The notes under the pieces are model-generated. The model was not told where the DNA came from. It made no database searches and saw nothing but the letters and a program-made list of their open reading frames with translations. A program made the translations under genes and the position numbers. From Smallanthus sonchifolius (Eukaryota > Streptophyta > Magnoliopsida > Asterales > Asteraceae): a stretch of DNA of 64,000 nt. The stretch lies in assembly GCA_023525975.1 (NCBI GenBank), contig CM042040.1:52235486-52299485 (forward strand). Direction: 5' to 3'. Shown here one piece after another: positions 10,213-22,472 of the stretch. Within the stretch, counting starts at the first letter, position 1. The number at the start of each line of letters is the position of its first letter.

Positions 10213-11386
10213 CATGAGAACTGTTTCCAAAAAGTTCTCAGGGGTCAATGTTCCATTGTTATCTACAATGCTGAACATACAAAGTACCCCGGGTTACAGT
10301 TCAGCAATCCCAGCTGATACTGATCCCATACCCTCCACCTCACATCCTGAACAGCAGTCTGCTTCTACCATTCGAACCCCTGTGCATACTACTAAGGATG
10401 CATAGACACAAAAATTACTTACACCTCTGTTGGATGTTATCGTTCAACCGGAACACAGGGCCCCGGTTGCAATGACATATACTAGGAAAAGGGGCAAGAG
10501 AACTCCTTCTTCTCTTGCCTCCAAGGCCCAAACCCAACCTAACAGCCCTCACTCAGAATCACAACATTCTGGTGAGAATATCATAAGGGACAGCCACATT
10601 ATTAGGGAGACTCCTTTGGATGTCTCTCTATTAGGATCAGGATCACTTCCCGGATCCATAGAACAACCCCCTGAGCCTTTCCTTTCTCTTCTAAACTTAA
10701 GTGTTGAGGAACCTGATCAAGATGATGTACCTTCTCCAACTACCACTATCTCGGAGGTACTGATTGATCTTGCTTCCAACACACCCAACCCAAGTTCTTC
10801 TACCCTGAAGGTCCACTCTAGGAGTTATGAAAGAGTGGATGTGAAAGAGGCTGTCACTACTGCTGGTCCATCAAATGACCAGGAGGACAGTGACAACATT
10901 TCTAAGACCTCAACCACGGCAACTCACAGTGAGGATGCTTCCTTGGAAACTCCCCTCACTGAGAGGAATCCCAGGTGCCAAGAAACCATGGGTGATGGGG
11001 ATGAAGAGGCTAGGCCTAAGGCCCCATCTGGATCCAAGGATTCCACAACTGTGGATGAGGACAGACTGCAACTTCATATCTTGGAATTGACGGCCAGGGT
11101 GGCTATGCTAGAGGCTGAAGTGTCCAAACTAAGACATCAAGTCTCTATGCATGAAGCCCATCAATGCCCAACTTTACCTACTCCCTCCCTTGTATCAGTG
11201 GGCACCCAAACTAATGCTTATTTGTCCACTGATGCAACCAAAAAGGGGGAGATGGTCCCAATGGAGGAAGACTCAGACAGTCTTGACGACTGGATTCAAG
11301 AGCAGGTTGTATTTCATAGTACAAGATCATTGTTATTGAAGTGTTTTTTGGTTGAAAGGATAGTCAGAAACATGCAAAAGCTTTAG
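10213..11386 (+). pseudogene. Accessory ORF B remnant (E1)
   Basis: A 318-codon frame (10430-11386), with an upstream piece at 10214-10405 cut by a stop near 10402, matches the start of E2 ORF B. It is Ser/Thr/Pro/Glu-rich, then has a predicted coiled coil around LHILELTARVAMLEAEVSKL (heptad-like leucines). About 2.6 kb present in E2 (roughly 38625-41250) are missing. A short filler precedes the rejoined 3' sequence (gttgaaaggatagtcag). Confidence 0.75.
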
Positions 11387-11422
11387 CAACAAAGGCAGTA
11401 AGAGGATTTTGGTAGCATCAGT

Positions 11423-11434
11423 CTAGGGGGAGTT
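11423..11434 (+). other. Polypurine tract of E1
   Basis: ctagggggagtt lies directly before the 3' LTR and is identical in form to the tract before the E2 3' LTR (41330-41341). It is the expected plus-strand primer. Confidence 0.85.
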
Positions 11435-12212
11435 TGTAGAGATAAAGACTGATGGCTACAAAATTCTCTAAGTACAAATGCTGCTGATCTCAGAGTTTGC
11501 TGCTGACCCACAAACTGATGCAGACAAGCTTAACTGCTGCGTATACTTGTTCTCCTGCTGAAGAACAAATCTGCTGCGGATAGCCTTATCTGCTGAAGAC
11601 CAAAGTTGCTGCGGATAGTCTTCTTAGCAGCATCAACACTTAATGCTGCTGACAGGCAAATCATCAGCAGCTTTGGATGGTTACATCTTGCTGCTGATCA
11701 TCATCTTTGCTGCTGACAGCCATGTGCCTTGAAGACAAACCGTTGCAGCTGACTACCCATGCCAAGCGTCACTGACAACTTTCTGCAAAAGAAACTGACA
11801 CACTCAAAGCAGAAGGAACCTCAATGGCACAACCAATGACGGACAACAATGCTCTTCTCCAAGCGTGCAAGTAATAATGCACAAAGAAGACGCTTCAATA
11901 AAGTTAACTAGTTTTAGACTAAACGTGTAATAGTTAGCTACATACAACAGATCAACGGTCTGTGTTAGATCTGATCCTTAGAATCAATGGGCTGTCTTGA
12001 TTCTAAGTGAGTATAAATACTGTGTAAACACTTCATTGTAAGTGTGCTTTCTGATTGAGTTTTCATTTGTAATCGTTTATTTGCAAAAAGCTTAATACAA
12101 CAGTGTTCTTAAAAGTATTCTTTCTGTTTACTCGATTATACTTGTGTAGTTGTTATTGTTTCCGCCAATTTCAACTAAGAACAGAACCATCTTGTACTTT
12201 CACGATCCTACA
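11435..12212 (+). repeat. 3' LTR of E1 (778 bp)
   Basis: It runs TG(TAGAGATAAAG)...(CGATCCTA)CA and aligns throughout with both E2 LTRs. A TATA-like gtataaatac lies at about 12011. The first 330 bp are dense in GCTGCTGA/CTGCGGA words. Confidence 0.93.
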
Positions 12213-13778
12213 TATATGACTTGTCAACTACACCTACACCTCACACATAGCACTAAAATAGTGAATCCCACATGTAATTATAAGCATTTAGCTTAAAGCC
12301 CGACTCTCCCCGATCGACCCCTAACACGTCACACATTCATAACTCATATCTCTAGCTAGCACATTCTCATGGACACACCATAGGCCCTACGACTCCATAA
12401 TACCCATTTAATTTTATAAACACGTCGGATTGGAATCCAAAACTCTTAGCACGTTAAATAGATTAAGCTTTTCTCTTAAGTATGTACGATAGCCCCAAAA
12501 ACGTTAAAAAAACATTTAAAGAAGTGGTGGATTAGAAATTCACTGGTTATAAAGGTCCAAGTCTTGTCCGGTAACTGTCCTTTTGTTAGAAGTCCAAACC
12601 TGCCAACGTATGATTACATGCTCAGAATGCGTTCTACACTCACGTCGTAAGAATAAAATATATAAATCCCAACGTCATCTCGCCTTTTCTTTTCTCAAGC
12701 CCTAGATCCACGCGTTTAAACAAACCGGATTGTCCCCGACCAGTTTAGAAACCGAATACCCGAATAGGTCACATGCATGCACGCACGTGATCATGCAATC
12801 CTAGTCCCATGAGCACAAACGTACTCGGATCGGATTCACACGCCGCACATACTCTGCCATTCAAAAAATCCTTTCCCGCCATGCAAACCCTAATCATCAA
12901 GATCACATGCACACGAGCTCGGCTTCCCATTCAAGCCATACCAGCCCTGGGTCCACTAAGACCCTAGTTAGGTGTAACCCGACCTCCTATTACCCCCCCC
13001 CTGTTCACCACCGTGAACCACCACCATTGCGTACCACTACCACAAATCACCACGGGTTTCACCGTCCACTTCGCACATCGCCATCGTCTTCCTCGTCTAG
13101 CCATAATCCCTATTGGTCATGCACCATCACGGAAACACCGCTATCGGCTCCCCTCAAACCTATGCTACTACCACCACCATGGCCGCTTGCCGCGGTGGAT
13201 CACCACCGTAGCAGTCCCCGTGACAGCTGTCACCACTCCCCGTTGTCGTCCTCGTTCCCTGCTGTCCTCGAAACCACCAACAAGTCGCCCACCATCCTCG
13301 AGTATCACATAGTCTGTCACCAACTCGTCTGCATTCCTCTCCAGCCGACGCTAACGCAGGCTGCCACCACCACCGAAGTCGGCCGCCTCACTGCCTTTGT
13401 CCTTGCCGTCGGTCACAGCCTAGGGCACCCAAAACCCTTATCTAGTTCTCTAAGAAAACACGTAAATAGATGCATACAAGGATTAAACGGGGATTACCTT
13501 AATGTGTAGTGAAGTCTCGTGCTCCAAACCACCGTCGCTGGCCTCCCGTCTTCCTCTCCTTATAACTGCCGCCGCGCAACACCCCTAGGTCGAATGGCCT
13601 AGGGTTTTCCTCTTAATTCTTATTTAAACCATCGAAGTTTACATCTAGGCCCCTCTAGTTAGACGGCTAACTGCGTCTATTTCGGTAGTCAAACACACCT
13701 CCCTTGATTAAACCTGCTCACCATTACATTAACTATCTATGCGGGCCGTCCACTATCTTACGGATTTTCGGGATGTTA
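12213..13778 (-). repeat. Probable Ty3/gypsy-type LTR fragment, start at 13778
   Basis: On the minus strand the sequence begins TGTAACATCCCG at 13778, the same start as the E3 LTR (TGTAACATCCC). A low-complexity transcribed-looking stretch rich in CACC/CCGTC words follows (12900-13550). The long plus-strand ORF there (12907-13509) is Ser/Pro/His-rich and is not a credible protein. The far end and any internal domain are not identified. It abuts the E1 LTR at 12212. Confidence 0.4.
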
Positions 13779-14278
13779 CAATAGAGTGTCTATGGTGTAT
13801 GGTGTTTGTGTGTTTCTTTCTCCAAGTTAACGTCTTCAAACACCAATTTAATGGCAAAATTTTGGGTCTATGACGGACTGTTACAGCCGGTGACGGTCCG
13901 TCACCTTTTTCTTGGCCTCCAAGCACTTTCTGACAACGTAACAGACTATCACAGCCCATGACGGTCCGTCATGGCCTTAGGGTTGGATTAGTCGGTGATA
14001 CGTGGCGAACGGTGACTTTACTCAATTTTGCGGCGTGACGGACAGTTACCGTTGGTGCGGTTCGTTATGGCACCATTTTCAAACTCTCCTCGCTGAGGCA
14101 CCTAAGTTTCATATGTTATGGATTCCGTAACTCATTTTCTAGCCCAAGATATGACTATTTTAAGTTTGGGTTTATTTCCGGTTGAACCGCCTTTCTGTTT
14201 TCACGTCCGGTTACGTTCTAGTGTCGCGTTTCTTAGCCGATACTTGTCCTAACTTATTTTTAGGAGTTTGGGATGTTA
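13779..14278 (-). repeat. Second LTR-like fragment with TGACGGTCCGTCA palindromes
   Basis: On the minus strand it begins TGTAACATCCC at 14278. It contains two near-perfect palindromes, 13889-13905 (ggtgacggtccgtcacc) and 13956-13974 (ccatgacggtccgtcatgg), and related words at 13871 and 14036. It is cut off at 13778 by the neighbouring LTR-like start, so one may be nested in the other. Confidence 0.4.
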
Positions 14279-15766
14279 CACCGATGGTAGTTATCACAAT
14301 GACGAGGTGGTGTCGTTGATAGCGTCGGCAACAGAGGCGACGACATGTTGTATTATTTGGTGGTGGTGGTGGTGCATCGGCAACGATGGCAGTGGAGACG
14401 AGGCACCGTGGCGGTGGATATGGAGAAACTGTAGTCGTGGCGCCACGGTGGTGGCGGTGTAGTCGTTGGTAGTGGTCTCAGCGGCGGCGACGATGAGCAG
14501 GTGGTGAAGACAAACAGTAGTTGTGGGTGGCGCTAACCCATTTAGACCCGCTTTAAGTTAGGGAGTTTTATAGGAGTGGCCCGTTTCGACCCGTTGTATT
14601 ATTTGAGTGGACCCAAACTGGCCCGTTGTGTAATTTGATTTGACCCAAATAAACCTGTATGTAAAATATTTTTACCAAATCAACCCATTCTTTGTAGAAT
14701 GGGTTATGATTGCCACCTCTAGTCACCACATTCATGTAAGGATATTAAATTTGGCACATAAGGATCAAGAATCATAATTTTTTGTTTCTTACATTGTAAA
14801 TGTTGTAAAAATCTTCACCAAAGGTTCTTGTAACATTGCTCAGAACCGATTAGCGCCAAGGCTTGCAAGGAAGGAGCAACTCAACATGTTTTGGAGCGTA
14901 AACGAAAACTTAACTTTGATGCCTTTTTATATGTAAGAAGCAATTATATACCGTTAGTAGTTTTAACCAGATCGTTGAAAGTACTGATGTAATTGTGATT
15001 CATTTTCTCCAGAAAATGTGTTTGAGAATAAAACCTCCATTAGCATGTGAAGATCAAGTAATTTTTAATTTCTTTTAAGCAAGAATTACGGTTTCACATA
15101 TATGTGAACTAATATTAAAGATCTTAGTCATATAAAATATGCAAAATCATATTAACAATTATAACTTGGGAAGAAATGAAATAAAATACAGATATATGGA
15201 AAATTAAGTATGACAAAATATATAAATTGAGATATTAAGATGCATCAAATTAAACATATACTAAGCTGTTATCTAGGAAAGAGATTAACTACAGGCAAAC
15301 ATTATGATTCATATGTGATACTAGATTAGTGGAATTGTTGATCATATTGGTGGTTAATTAAGTATCTTCCATGCTGCAATATTTTCATACGAATATTAGC
15401 TACAAATTCTTGCCAAAGTATCCACTGTGTTGTTATGTTAATTTTCTTGATATAGGTCAACGAGATGCCACAATATCAATATATGAATACTTGGCCCTAT
15501 CAAGATTTAGATTTTGAAACATCAATGTGGCTTCTATTTGAGATTTGCATGGATTTTTGTTCACTAAAACACGAATCAATGTCTCAATGACTTTGTTTTT
15601 TAAGTTTCCACCCTTAAATATATACTTATGATGCATAATGCCAAAGTTTGAAAGAGTGTGATATTATAGGACTCATGAATAATTTCATTGATGTGGAAGC
15701 TTGAATGAAGATCTATTCATGTAGAAACTATAGTCGCTTCTTCCACGAACCATTAAAAAGGACATT
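14279..15766. other. Intergenic, no supported gene
   Basis: 14279-14530 is a GTGG/GGCGG-rich low-complexity stretch. 14540-14720 contains ACCCGTT/GACCC-type words typical of degraded MITEs, ending near tgccacctctag. From there to 15766 the DNA is AT-rich with only short random ORFs. Confidence 0.5.
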
Positions 15767-15778
15767 AAAAATATAGCG

Positions 15779-16059
15779 CTGGTGATGGAGTGGTAAGGAA
15801 GAAACCTGATGTTCTTTATGACTTTTGTTCGAATCCTGCTCTCCCCATTAGTTTCTAAGGCATGCAAATGAGGCTTAGTTCATAGGTTGATGCACCAGGG
15901 TTTTACCCACGCCGTATTGGGTGAGATTTTTCCTTGGATGCTCTCCAACTCTGACATCAAGTGGGCCCGGTTAAGACAACATATTGGCCGGAATTGGACG
16001 AGTCTCTCCCATGTGACCGGGGGTGTGACGTCATAACATTCAATGTTCGCCGTTCAAAA
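15779..16059 (+). mobile_element. tRNA-derived SINE with CCGTTCA(A)n tail
   Basis: The head carries a pol III A-box-like gctggtgatggagtgg and a B-box-like gttcgaatcct about 45 bp downstream. The copy ends gccgttcaaaaaaaaa. The flanking repeat aaaaatatagcg (15767-15778, recurring through 16071) is read as the target-site duplication. The 3' end is shared with the minus-strand SINE at 27162-27361, so the two are one family or share a tail. Confidence 0.82.
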
Positions 16060-16446
16060 AAAAATATAGCGGTATATGCATAGTCTTATTAAAAGTGCTT
16101 AAATATTGAAACCTAAGTTTCAAAATCGTAGCAATCTAAATCATGAACACTCACTTAAGAAATCCATAACATTGTATAGGTTTTAAGAAAGGGAAATTAC
16201 GCAAGAAACTTTGTTTTACTTTCTCTATTTTCTAGATAAATTGTTAACTTGAATGAAATATTCACATAACTAGAATCAAACCTCATATATTTTGTTCATC
16301 TTGATGAACAAAAAAAAATGTAATCGGGCCACAGAAGTTATGATCCTTCTGCCTCAAATCCTTCTTGTCTGCTCATCCGCCACATGTCCTCCATAAAACT
16401 TCGGTGCGTGTAATAAGCCTCAACGTCGTCTACAATCATTCGACAA

Positions 16447-16514
16447 CCACCAACACAAGCATCACAAAAAGGTTTGAAGGCCACCAACACAAGCATCACA
16501 AAAAGGTTTGAAGG
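16447..16514. repeat. 34-bp tandem duplication
   Basis: Two exact copies of a unit beginning ccaccaacacaagcatcac stand head to tail (16447-16480 and 16481-16514). The surrounding 16072-17080 shows no credible gene. Confidence 0.9.
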
Positions 16515-17108
16515 CTCTTGAATACAGAGGGCCTAAAGCAAGAGTAGTTTAGCCCAATCTTTAGGGTTGATCCTGCTTGTAGTACGTGAGGAACGAATTA
16601 GTAAAACATGACCTTGTCAGTCTCGCTATAGACAGAACTTACTTCTCCATATGACCAACCACGGTCGTGAGAATAAGTATTAGTTTTTTGGAGATAACAT
16701 TCTGAGATTGTTTAAAGTAGTGTGTCTACCATTTCTTTGTATGAAAAGGGAGTATTTATAGCCTTACTCTTATGGACCTTTCTACCAAGTAACCCGTATG
16801 ATCATTATCCTTGGGTGCATAATGGCAGGTCGTATTATCGGTGCCTACCATCATCCTAGGACACTGTTGTTTATTATTGGTATTTACATTACTCACGCAT
16901 GCTATTCGCTGCTTGTTGGTAGTGGTGTTTGCATACTCATAATAGCCCTTTGCTAACAACCTTGTTGTGACTACTTATGTTAGCCATGTGGATGATTCTC
17001 ATAAGGTGAGTTTAAGTGTTTGTGTTTATATCAATTTTGAAGTTCATGCTACACTCCGAGGCTTATCTTTTATAAGAGAGCTGATCTGGATTCTAGGGTA
17101 TGGTCTCG

Positions 17109-17350
17109 GAGCTCTAAGGCTTGTGCTTTGTTTAAAGATTTATATTCTAGATTATGGGGTTTGGTCTTGAGCATGTGCTCTGATGCTTGTGCTTTGAACC
17201 AGGACTTGTGTTCCAGACTATGAGGATATGGTTCAGAGCTTGTGCTTTGTTTCGAGACTTGTGTTTCTAGGAGTATGAGGATGCGGTATGAAGCTTGTGC
17301 TTTGATCTGAGACTTGTGTTCTGCACTATGAGGGTATAATCCAAAGCTTG
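17109..17350. repeat. Degenerate minisatellite, about 55-65 bp period
   Basis: The core gcttgtgctttg recurs at 17119, 17185, 17238 and 17293, each separated by gagacttgtgttctagac-like and tatgaggatatgg-like segments. Unit length varies from 53 to 66 bp. From 17350 to 18130 the DNA is AT-rich and holds no gene except the downstream flank of the RING gene. Confidence 0.75.
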
Positions 17351-18130
17351 GCTTTTGCCACCGAGTACTTCTTCCCCCTCAACTTTAGTCTATTGTCAAA
17401 AACTCATCCTAAACTTTCAGTTTGATCCTCTCAAATTTCTAAAGTTTCAAATTTAGCCCCTGTAGTATATATAATTTGATTTTTACTTAATAACTTTCGC
17501 ATTTGTTTGATTATTTTTTTCTTGACGTCCCGATATAAAACTTTTTTTAAAAACTAAGTCGTATTCAATATTACGTGTTTTTTTTATGTATCGTAGGTTA
17601 TACAACTGACGGTGACGTTCTGGTACCATGAAGACATCAACACTTTTATCTATGTTTCAATCTCCACAATCGACTCTCTGTAACCTCATATGTTTCTTTT
17701 ATGTATTTAACTATGACTTTTTTGTGCTTAGCCACGTTAATGTCACCGCTTTAACCGTTTAAGGTCCGCTTTACGCCGCGGAGGCGGCGGAGCGCGAGGC
17801 AAAATTTCTAGTTTTTACCAAATGGTAAAAGAAAGTTATTTTTTAAGCAAATGACAAAAAAATCCCCCTTGTATACAAAGAAACAAAATCCAAGCATGCA
17901 TTTATACACGATTCATAAATTGATAAGCAAAAACCATTTTTCACCGTTTGAAGAAAACTGGGATAGAAATTAAGAAAATGTTAAAAGTATCAATCTGTCT
18001 TTTACCATTTTACCCATGAACTTTTTTGTATGTGCAATGTATGTCTCCAAGATTACTTTCTTCTTTCCTTGATCATTGTTCAAGCAATGGCTTTAAACCA
18101 TTTATGGTGAACTCAAAAGGGTTGTTGCGA

Positions 18131-18157
18131 TCAAGCCATCTCCTCGAAAACCATCAA
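18131..18157 (-). CDS. RING gene exon 4, 27-bp terminal micro-exon
   Basis: After acceptor TTTGTAG it encodes LMVFEEMA and a TGA stop. It was found by matching the expected short hydrophobic/acidic tail of the family and is in frame with exon 3. The exact end should be confirmed with transcript data. Confidence 0.75.
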   Translation of the reverse strand: MMVFEEMA

Positions 18158-21100
18158 CTACAAAGGCAACATAAAGGTGATGAGCAAAGTCAACAACGGA
18201 TATCTTTGACTTCTATGGTCAAACAAGTAAGCCTTAGATGCAAAATTAATGTACAGATATTTAAAATTAGAAGATTACAAAGATGCTACATTACACGATA
18301 TCAATTCGACAACAAATAACATAGATTCTAATTTCATAACAAGCAAAATGTTGTAAATTTTCTATCCTAAACTTGACCATTTTGACTTTAAAAGCCAAAA
18401 GGCAGGCAGGAGATAGATAAATAGATAGAAAGTATTACCTTAGAACAAACTGGACAAGTTTCGCTTCTCTCATTCCATTCATAAATGCAACTTAGGTGAT
18501 AATGATGCGAGCATTTGGTCATAATCCGGGGATTTTCAATGGTATATTCTGCAACAGATATATTTCAATCTAAAAGGTCAACTCACATATCGAATAGCCT
18601 CATCAATTTAGAGGTGGTAATTTCAATCTTTTAACTTATGAATGGACCCAAATGAGTTAATGTTTTATCTCTAATGGATCGAGCACGATAAATCAAAAAA
18701 GATAGCTAAAAAAGAAAAATATCAAATATTATCCAAAGCGTATTTCTATCTTGGATTAAAAGGCGCGATGCGCTTGGTTTTAAATTACGAGATGCGTTCC
18801 GATGCGTTTGGTAAAATATATTGTGTAATCATATTATCAAACAAAAACATCAATGTAATACTCTAACTATCAAACAGAAAACATATTATGTTATCATATT
18901 ATCAAACATAAAACATCAATGAAACATAAAACACATATTATCAAACATAAAACAACAGGTCTAATACTCTAATTCATACAGAAACCCATTTTCAAATGAA
19001 AAATCCAACCCTAATAGAAAAATACAAAATTTTCCGTATTGAACGCAATATAGCGCATCTTGCGATGACCGCATTATGCGAAATCAACGCATTATGTAAA
19101 CGCAACGCATCAGATGTCGCGATGCGCTATGAATGGTGCAATGGACGCATCACGCATTATGCGCGCAATTTAAAACCAAGGCAATGCGTTCAAGGCGTTT
19201 TAATCCCAAAATCTGATGCGTGATGTGCGATCACATAAATGAGGCGTTCATTGTTAAAAAACTATCAAAGATTAATTACAGATAATATTTTAACTTGTTA
19301 ACTTTTAAGCACTAAAATGTAAGATATTAAAATAATAAATACAAAAAAAAGCTCTAGGTACAACCAAAGAGGCTCTATGTACAAATAAAGAAGCCTAACC
19401 CTAATAACTAACCAGGTAGAAGCAGTCTATGCATAAGGTAAAAGCTTATAATAATGTATTTTAAAACAAATCAGCAATAAGCAGACTTATAAAAAGAAGA
19501 GTACTTGCCTAACTAGTTCAAATATTAGTCAACTGCATGATCCGCCGCATCAAACCACATCAGTTGCATCACATGCGCATAATGGAAATCGCATCGCATC
19601 AACTGCAGAGATGCGTTTTTATCATTGCATCACGCATGATGCACACATTTTTAAACCAAGATTTCTATCGAGTACAACCTTCTAAATCTTTTTATTCAAA
19701 ATATTTTCGATTACTCAAATAATATAAATTTCACAATCATTATTAACACACTTACTATTTTAAGACACAAGAAAATATGGAAAAAGTGTTTCATGTCAAC
19801 CCAACACGACCTATTCCAACCTAAATCAAAGAATCCCCCTTTTGACCCGCTACCCACCCTGCCCATTTTTCCACATCTACTCCTTTCGGATCCTTCAAAC
19901 GAAAGTACTGAATACGATATTACATATTAACTATAAAGAAAATAAACAAAGATTTTGGATTTAAAAAGTAAAAAATTTGACCTCAAGGGTCAAAGAATGC
20001 CTTATTTTTTGTTACCTTCAAGACATATCGGACAAACATCCTCATCATCTACTGAAAGAGTGTTGACATTACTTTTCACTTTGTCAAGTGCAGCCATTGG
20101 AGGGATCTCGAGATGGTATTCCTTTGAACCCTCTTCATTTGGTATTGACAGAAAGTTGCTTTCACAAACCCGTTCAGGTTCTACCCGTGAACGGTTTGAC
20201 CCTTTTTGATGCCTCATGAAAGATATACCACTGCTGCTGCTAGATCCAGATGAATCAATATGTGCAATAGTAGGTTGGGAAGAGCTTTGACCTTGATAAA
20301 ACCAAGATGTTGTTTCCGTTCCTCTTCTTCCAAGAACTGCTTCACACTTTTGAAAGATACAATCAAGTGTTAATTGTAAAGCAAATCTAACGCATGAATT
20401 ATTAGCTATTAAGATTTTATTTGTCTTGTTGGTTTGGTCTTCAACTATAGGACGTTTGAAAACCTGTTATGCGCGATGTTAGATAATCAAAATCAGATAG
20501 AATGGGGTGCAATAGACAATGTTTGAATAGGCTATTCTAGTTTGACAGTATCATATTCGGATAACCAATTGTTTCTCGAGTGTTAGGCAGTTTCGATTAT
20601 TTTGGTAACTAGGAACAAAAATTACCAAAAAGGACAAAGTATAAATTTAAAATATGACAAAATTTAGTTTCTATTAACAATAATAAAACATTTTATAATA
20701 ATTTGTTAATAAATTTAGAAAATATGATCTCAGGAATAAATTAACCCATCAATGGAATTCTTGAGTCACAATACTTAGTCATAAGGGTTGTAAGTATATA
20801 GTTCTTGGCTTGCAATTAGAGAACTGAAGAACCCTTAAATGGATTAAAAACAAGATTTTGAAGAACATGCCATCACCTATCCAGGAAAAAATGAAGACTA
20901 TGACCAGCATAGGTGCTAAACCCATGTTCAATACGGAACGAATATTCAAATTAAGTTAATTCATAAGTGTGTAGCTCTCTCCATTTCAGGAAAGAGATAC
21001 ATTTGACTTTTTTTAGTAACACAAACTAAGTTTCGACATTTAATATGAAGTCTATGAATGTCGGCGAACCCTTCACAACAACTTAAATATTTTACAGACT

Positions 21101-22453
21101 TCAAAACAAAATATAAATTGTTGATTAATATTTTCCATAGCTATATAAAAAGTTATATTAATCATAGATTTAAACTATCACAGCCATATCCATTATATCG
21201 TTTTTCGTCTAATTACCATCTAAACTAATAATAATCAGAGCCAAGATTAAAAAAGTTCCACTTATGGACTAATAGAGATTCATTTATTTGGAACTTCTAT
21301 TTGTGAGATATCACATCAAGTGGAGGGGAAGGATGTAACTGCTATGATCATAATAGTTAAATATATAATTAAAAAGTTGTCGTATGCAAGTCAAAGACTA
21401 ATGAGGGCTTCGCAATCATGTTATTTATTTTTCCTACGACAAACCACATATAACGTATTGGAATATTGGTCTTGAAAGAAGGTTTTTTGACACTTAAAAG
21501 TCACAAAGTAAGTCTTTTGAATTACTGGGAAATATTAGATCAAATGTTTCAAATGGCAATCATATTAGATATTTCACATCTACACATATGCAGGGACACA
21601 CAAAGCCAGAAAAAAGACTTCAATACGCTTACAATAATTAGATTTACAAAAGCACAAACTGACATTCACATTGTTTGAATCACCAAAGGAAACAGAGAAA
21701 ATCCTCATGTTGTACAGGTACAAAAAAAATATGGTTATAGACTAAAAGCTTTTAGAAATATGTCAAGAGCTGCAGGGGGGACCCGACTGTACAAAAAAAT
21801 AAGGTGAAGCTTGGGCCCTCAATTTTTAGGGTTTAACTTTGTTTAATTTTCAGGCTTTTGTCAAAGAGAGCAAAAAATATGTGTGTTTGTGTCTTTTAGA
21901 AATCATAAACAAAAAAAGCGTGTATAATATTCACATTGCACGTGTTAGGATCCTAAGCAAAAAAAAATATTTTTTGTGCGAGAGGGCCCCAATTTTAACT
22001 CTGCTTTAGGCCCCAAAAAGGTTGAGCCGGCCCTGAAGAGATGTATGATATGAATTGCATATTTCACCATCAAAAACAAGAAAATGCTCATATTAGATAA
22101 GACAAAAGCATATTTCACCACCAATTTTAACACATTCTAAAACACTAGATGAAAGAAAGTCAACAAAACTACAAATTGTTACAAAATAAGCTTATAGGGC
22201 TCCAAATTGTCGGTCAAGGCAGCATATGAAACCAGTTATTTTCTTGTCACATAACTCAAATAACATTTCTACCATATAACCTGAGAAAAAAACTAACCTT
22301 ATTGGTCAAATTCTGTATGAACAAAGTGAAATTATCCTGTGCATTCCTACTAGTCATACCACCCGAATCTTCAACAACTTGTTCATTATCATCCGAGTCT
22401 ACACTTTCATCATCTGGCTCGGGGGCACGAAAACAAGAACACAAGGATCCCAT
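18131..22453 (-). CDS. RING-H2 E3 ubiquitin ligase, four coding exons, 207 aa
   Basis: Exons on the minus strand: 22298-22453, 20016-20346, 18439-18548 and 18131-18157. All junctions are GT-AG and the summed length is 624 bp (208 codons with stop). The protein starts MGSLCSCF, giving an N-myristoylation-type Gly2 with nearby Cys5 and Cys7 that could be palmitoylated. An acidic, then Ser-rich, middle follows. A C3H2C3 RING-H2 domain occupies residues 157-197 (CPIC, C175, H177, H180, C183, CPVC, with Trp187 in the E2-contact position). Domain order and short tail fit the At3g02290/AIRP1-type plant family of membrane-anchored ligases. That assignment is from family knowledge, and the substrate is unknown. 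The introns hold several repeats but the reading frame is intact. Confidence 0.9.
18439..18548 (-). CDS. RING gene exon 3 (RING-H2 core)
   Basis: It encodes EYTIENPRIMTKCSHHYHLS and the remaining zinc ligands through CPVCSK. The acceptor is TTGCAG and the donor AAG|GTAAT. Confidence 0.9.
18750..19215. repeat. GATGCG-rich inverted-repeat element in RING gene intron
   Basis: The left end (ggattaaaaggcgcgatgcgcttggttttaaatt, in two pieces) recurs inverted at the right end (gcgcgcaatttaaaaccaagg ... gcgttttaatccc). Dozens of GATGCG/CGCATC words fill it. A further cluster lies at 19535-19665. It is probably a MITE-like insertion, and its class is not determined. Confidence 0.6.
20016..20346 (-). 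CDS. RING gene exon 2 (residues 53-163 in part)
   Basis: It begins CEAVLGRRG after acceptor AAAAG, and contains a Ser-rich segment and the first RING cysteine pair CPIC. It ends after GAAG with donor GTAAC, leaving a codon split after its first base. Confidence 0.88.
21773..22035. mobile_element. hAT-type MITE in RING gene intron 1
   Basis: The ends are CAGGGGGGACCC on the left and gagccggCCCTG on the right, as in hAT-like termini. The 8-bp flanks AAGAGCTG (21765-21772) and AAGAGATG (22036-22043) match at 7 of 8 bases, the expected hAT duplication length. Its 263 bp encode nothing. Confidence 0.75.
22298..22453 (-). CDS. RING gene exon 1 (residues 1-52)
   Basis: It encodes MGSLCSCFRAPEPDDE through IQNLTNK. 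The donor is AAG|GTTAGT. Just upstream of the ATG an acceptor-like poly-T tract plus TAG (about 22472) suggests a 5'-UTR intron. Confidence 0.88.
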
Positions 22454-22472
22454 TATGCAATTTCACCCCACT

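Larger units (their letters stand above)
5124..12212 (+). mobile_element. E1: 5'-truncated SIRE/Maximus-like Ty1/copia element
   Basis: This copy is collinear with element E2 (28826-42118) from the Lys/Ala-rich region onward. It lacks the 5' LTR, primer site and gag. Order: Lys/Ala-rich segment, protease, integrase, reverse transcriptase, RNase H, spacer, accessory ORF A remnant, captured antisense ubiquitin-S27a fragment, accessory ORF B remnant, polypurine tract, 3' LTR. The homology to E2 begins near 5142 (cggttgttagtcaag), preceded by a short duplication of that phrase. Lesions include a frameshift at about 5850, a deletion across the reverse-transcriptase active site at 8022, a 19-bp tandem duplication at about 8740, a deletion in ORF A and loss of most of ORF B. 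It cannot be autonomous. Confidence 0.92.

Noticed and set aside
12907..13509. 200-codon plus-strand ORF
   Set aside because: Ser/His/Pro low complexity with no recognised domain, overlapping another ORF in a second frame and lying inside an LTR-like fragment.
15779..15850. tRNA gene
   Set aside because: Pol III boxes are present but no cloverleaf acceptor pairing. A poly-A tail and target duplication identify a SINE.
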